Of a DNA stretch of 9,264 nucleotides, positions 7,124 to 9,264 are shown piece by piece. The translations under genes and the position numbers were made by a program. Below the pieces are notes generated by a model. It saw only the letters and a program-made list of their open reading frames with translations, was not told where the DNA came from and searched no databases. Positions within the stretch are counted from its first letter, which is position 1, and every line of letters begins with the position of its first letter. Origin of the DNA: CAYGTS01 sp964352905 (GTDB lineage: Bacteria; Pseudomonadota; Gammaproteobacteria; JAHCLG01); assembly GCA_964352905.1 (NCBI GenBank), contig CAYGTS010000108.1, positions 1 to 9,264 of the forward strand, in the 5' to 3' direction.

Positions 7124-7807
7124 TTACATTGAGTTAGACTGAGTCCTTTCGCGTTGTGGGTCTTGTCGGTTTTTTATATTCGCAACGGCTAATGCTTGTG
7201 CGGAGCCTGCTGGAAATGGTTGCATTAAAACGTGTTGACTTGCTGCGAAATTCGCTAACGCTCTTGGTAAGCGTTGTTTATCAGAAGGTGTTGAGTCGTC
7301 CCAAAAAGTGCATTTACTAACATAGTGTTGATATATAGCATTTGCTGCTCTCTGGATTTCAGTAGTGATTGCTTTAGGATTATCTACTTGTGCTTCAGCT
7401 ATATTTTCTATTGAATCTAATAAGTCCTTATAAAGATCTTTTTCTCTATTAAATAAACAAAAGCAACGAGAGGTTATTATAGGATTTGGTTTCAACGCCA
7501 GAAGCGCTTCTCTTACATGAGAAATTGCTGTTTTCCAGTTATCTAATGATTGTTGCTCCTCATTAGTAGGGCAAGTGGAAACTAAGCCTTCTAACAGTAG
7601 CAGATTGCTAAGAAATATTCTATTGTTATGGTTAAGATGGCTATAAGGATCTTGAATAGCTGCATCTGAGGTTGTTGCTGGTTCATGAGGTATGGGTATG
7701 GGAAAAGTTAAAGGAAGCCCTTCATCAGCTAGCTCACGATACAAATATGCCTCACAAACCTGGCGAATCGCGCCACTAATAGCCTTTATTTGTTCTTCAG
7801 CAAACAT
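7124..7807 (-). CDS. Uncharacterised soluble protein, 227 residues
   Basis: I do not recognise a family. The protein is mostly helical and hydrophilic, with no signal peptide or membrane segment. It has a proline-rich patch (FPIPIPHEP, about residues 35-43), a leucine-rich helix (RIFLSNLLLLEGL, about 63-75), four cysteines in the central and C-terminal parts plus two near the N-terminal third, and a polar unstructured tail (NIKNRQDPQRERTQSNSM). I chose ATG at 7807 over the GTG at 7810, because AGAAGG lies about seven bases before the ATG. Codon use is unlike its neighbours: 10 of 16 isoleucines are ATA, against 1 of 28 in metK. This suggests recent acquisition or a lineage-specific gene; a secreted effector is possible but unsupported. 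It reads towards gor with a 51-bp gap. Confidence 0.75.
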   Translation of the reverse strand: MFAEEQIKAISGAIRQVCEAYLYRELADEGLPLTFPIPIPHEPATTSDAAIQDPYSHLNHNNRIFLSNLLLLEGLVSTCPTNEEQQSLDNWKTAISHVREALLALKPNPIITSRCFCLFNREKDLYKDLLDSIENIAEAQVDNPKAITTEIQRAANAIYQHYVSKCTFWDDSTPSDKQRLPRALANFAASQHVLMQPFPAGSAQALAVANIKNRQDPQRERTQSNSM

Positions 7808-7810
7808 CAC

Positions 7811-7996
7811 ATACCCTTCTTGTTTTAATTATACCTGCACATAGTATAGCAGGGTTTTGCAATTTGGTAAAAAAACATGCAACCTGAGCAATAAACAAGC
7901 AGTTACAGCAGTGTCCACAACAAAACCAGGTGCATTTTGCCGCCAAAGTCAGTATGATAACGTCTTTTTTAGTAGACCTAAAGGCAAGACAAGATT
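7811..7996. other. 186-bp divergent intergenic region before metK
   Basis: It holds the promoter of the uncharacterised gene at its left. For metK, the only promoter-like element I see is TATGAT (7953-7958) without a convincing -35 partner. Close to metK is a small inverted repeat GTCT (7962-7965) / AGAC (7974-7977). A ribosome-binding site AAAGG (7980-7984) lies 12 bases before the ATG, a little far. I see no riboswitch or repeat copy. Confidence 0.45.
7843..7851 (-). promoter_or_regulatory. Extended -10 promoter for the uncharacterised gene
   Basis: On the minus strand, TGC followed by TATACT (7851-7843) is an extended -10 element; the best -35 candidate (TTTACC) fits only loosely. A second -10-like TATAAT lies at 7833-7828. 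The first lies inside an inverted repeat, CCTGC (7834-7838) / GCAGG (7849-7853) with a 10-base loop, which could be an operator. Confidence 0.42.
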
Positions 7997-9151
7997 ATGA
8001 GCCAATATAGCATTTTTACTTCTGAATCGGTTTCAGAAGGCCACCCAGATAAAATTGCTGATCAAATTTCTGATGCGGTGCTGGATGCCTTACTTACGCA
8101 AGATAAAATGGCGCGAGTGGCGGTGGAAACTTACGTTAAGACTGGCATGATCATGGTTGGTGGCGAAGTGACAACCAGTGGTTGGGTGGATATCGAGCAA
8201 ATCGCGCGGCAAACCGTGAAAGACATTGGTTATAACAGTTCGGAAATGGGGTTCGATTGGGAATCCTGTGCGGTGTTAGCCACTATTGGCAAACAATCGC
8301 CCGATATCGCACAAGGTGTTGATGAAAGCGCTGATAAAGAACAAGGTGCTGGCGATCAAGGCTTAATGTTTGGTTATGCGAGTAATGAAACGGATGTATT
8401 AATGCCAGCGCCGATTACTTATGCGCATCTTTTAATGAAACGCCAAGCTGAATTACGCAAATCCGGCAAATTATCCTGGTTAAGACCTGATGCTAAAAGC
8501 CAGTTAACCATTCGCTATGAAAATGATAAACCCGTAGGTGTTGAAGCGGTGGTGCTATCAACACAACATCACCCAGATATTGCGCAAAAAGTATTGCAAG
8601 AGGCGGTGATGGAAGAAATTATTAAACCGGTTTTGCCGGCAGAATGGATGAGCCAAAAAACCAAATATTTTATTAACCCAACAGGGCGTTTTGTCATTGG
8701 TGGCCCATTGGGTGATTGTGGATTAACCGGTCGTAAAATTATTGTTGATACCTATGGTGGCATGGCACGCCACGGTGGTGGTTGTTTTTCAGGCAAAGAT
8801 GCTACCAAAGTTGATCGCAGTGCGGCGTATGCAGCACGCTACGTGGCGAAAAATATTGTGGCTAGTGGCATTGCGGCCAAGTGTGAAATTCAAGTGTCGT
8901 ATGCGATTGGCGTTGCAGAGCCTACATCCATATCCGTTAACACATTTGGTACTGGTAAAATTGCGGATGACAAAATTGTGGATTTAATCCGTGAGTTTTT
9001 TGATTTACGTCCCAAAGGTTTAATCGCCATGCTTGATTTGCGTCGTCCTATTTACGGGCCAACTGCCTCTTATGGGCATTTTGGTCGTGAAGAAGCGAAT
9101 TTCACTTGGGAAAAAACCGATAAAGCCGCAGCCTTAAAAGAAGCTGCGTAA
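7997..9151 (+). CDS. metK: S-adenosylmethionine synthase
   Basis: A cytosolic, Mg2+- and K+-dependent homotetramer that makes S-adenosylmethionine from methionine and ATP, the methyl donor for the whole cell. The 384 residues match the E. coli length. Seen: SEGHPDK (13-19) with H16 and D18 for ATP and Mg2+; GGEVTT (55-60); methionine/ATP loop GDQGLMFGYA (119-128); GDCGLTGRK (239-247) and the glycine-rich GGGCFSGKD (260-268) that bind the phosphates; KVDRSAAY (271-278); and the C-terminal GHFGRE (360-365). Position 263 is cysteine where many relatives have alanine. The TAA stop (9149-9151) lies at the left edge of a repeat copy, and the protein ends KEAA, two or three residues short of the E. 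coli tail. It is divergent from the uncharacterised gene and probably transcribed alone. Confidence 0.97.
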   Translation: MSQYSIFTSESVSEGHPDKIADQISDAVLDALLTQDKMARVAVETYVKTGMIMVGGEVTTSGWVDIEQIARQTVKDIGYNSSEMGFDWESCAVLATIGKQSPDIAQGVDESADKEQGAGDQGLMFGYASNETDVLMPAPITYAHLLMKRQAELRKSGKLSWLRPDAKSQLTIRYENDKPVGVEAVVLSTQHHPDIAQKVLQEAVMEEIIKPVLPAEWMSQKTKYFINPTGRFVIGGPLGDCGLTGRKIIVDTYGGMARHGGGCFSGKDATKVDRSAAYAARYVAKNIVASGIAAKCEIQVSYAIGVAEPTSISVNTFGTGKIADDKIVDLIREFFDLRPKGLIAMLDLRRPIYGPTASYGHFGREEANFTWEKTDKAAALKEAA

Positions 9152-9198
9152 CTATTCAGCAAATTTTAAGGTGAATTTACCGAGAACGTTCAGATTTG
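9148..9198 (+). repeat. Interspersed repeat, right copy (copy A, 51 bp)
   Basis: This is the inverted partner of 1-51, with 49 of 51 bases identical; differences fall at the bases pairing with 32 and 39. It begins GTAAC, whose TAA is the metK stop codon, and contains the palindrome GAACGTTC (9184-9191). Relative to the gene it follows, its orientation is the same as that of the left copy. The internal hairpin seen in copy B is weakened here by one mismatch (GCAAATT / AATTTAC). Confidence 0.88.
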
Positions 9199-9264
9199 GT
9201 GAACAACTACGAAAATGTTTTTGAGAAAGCGCAGTGTATGAGTTATACATGAGCATTTCGATAA
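9199..9264. other. Hairpin-rich tail after the right repeat copy
   Basis: It has no open reading frame of note. An imperfect outer stem pairs CGAAAATG (9210-9217) with CATTTCG (9254-9260), one base bulged, and encloses a perfect 5-bp stem TGTAT (9235-9239) / ATACA (9245-9249). No U-run follows within the window. It could be part of a longer repeat element whose first 51 bases are copy A, or a metK 3' structure. Confidence 0.35.

Noticed and set aside
7808..7810. GTG start one codon before the ATG of the uncharacterised gene
   Set aside because: ATG at 7807 is a stronger codon with suitable AGAAGG spacing; the difference is one residue.
7959..7982. MetJ-box-like octamers before metK
   Set aside because: Only isolated parts (ACGTCT and AGAC) fit the AGACGTCT consensus, the intervening octamer does not, and MetJ presence is unknown.
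7811..7996. SAM riboswitch in the metK leader
   Set aside because: No recognisable multi-helix architecture and no terminator or sequestering stem before the start codon.
1..9264. Defence island, CRISPR array, prophage, toxin-antitoxin pair, tRNA or integration site
   Set aside because: No regularly spaced repeats, nuclease or integrase genes, or tRNA-like folds were found; all but one gene are recognised housekeeping or transport genes.

Overview
The window carries seven genes, six of them recognisable, in a moderately AT-rich gammaproteobacterial genome. MetK, a glutathione reductase of 449 residues and a YrdA-type gamma-carbonic anhydrase all look gammaproteobacterial. The small repeats and an orphan gene with foreign codon use would fit a host-associated or Legionellales-like lineage, but that placement is inference.

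Layout. Positions 1-51 hold one copy of a short interspersed repeat. Next, on the minus strand, is a two-gene ABC importer of the OpuC/YehXYZ/EgtUV type: the ATPase (2398-1652) overlaps by four bases a fused permease and substrate-binding protein (1655-48). A 98-bp divergent promoter region separates it from a plus-strand P-type cation ATPase (2497-5208). The ATPase gene converges with a four-base stop overlap on a minus-strand group: an uncharacterised protein (7807-7124), glutathione reductase gor (7072-5723) and a gamma-carbonic anhydrase (5726-5205). The last two overlap as ATGA. A 186-bp region then separates the uncharacterised gene from divergent metK (7997-9151), followed by a second repeat copy and a hairpin-rich tail.

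Common themes are solute and ion transport plus one-carbon, redox and bicarbonate housekeeping. There is no sign of a defence island, phage, transposase, CRISPR array, tRNA or rRNA.

The most unusual signal is the repeat family. Two copies of 51 bp (49/51 identical) lie in inverted orientation at the two ends, and each supplies the TAA stop codon of the gene it follows (metK and the transporter fusion). A third, 38-bp copy has the same ends but a different core. It lies in frame inside the transporter gene, where it encodes 13 residues of the linker between permease and binding-protein domains. This resembles palindromic elements that tolerate insertion into coding sequence, such as the Rickettsia palindromic elements, though I cannot assign it to a named family.
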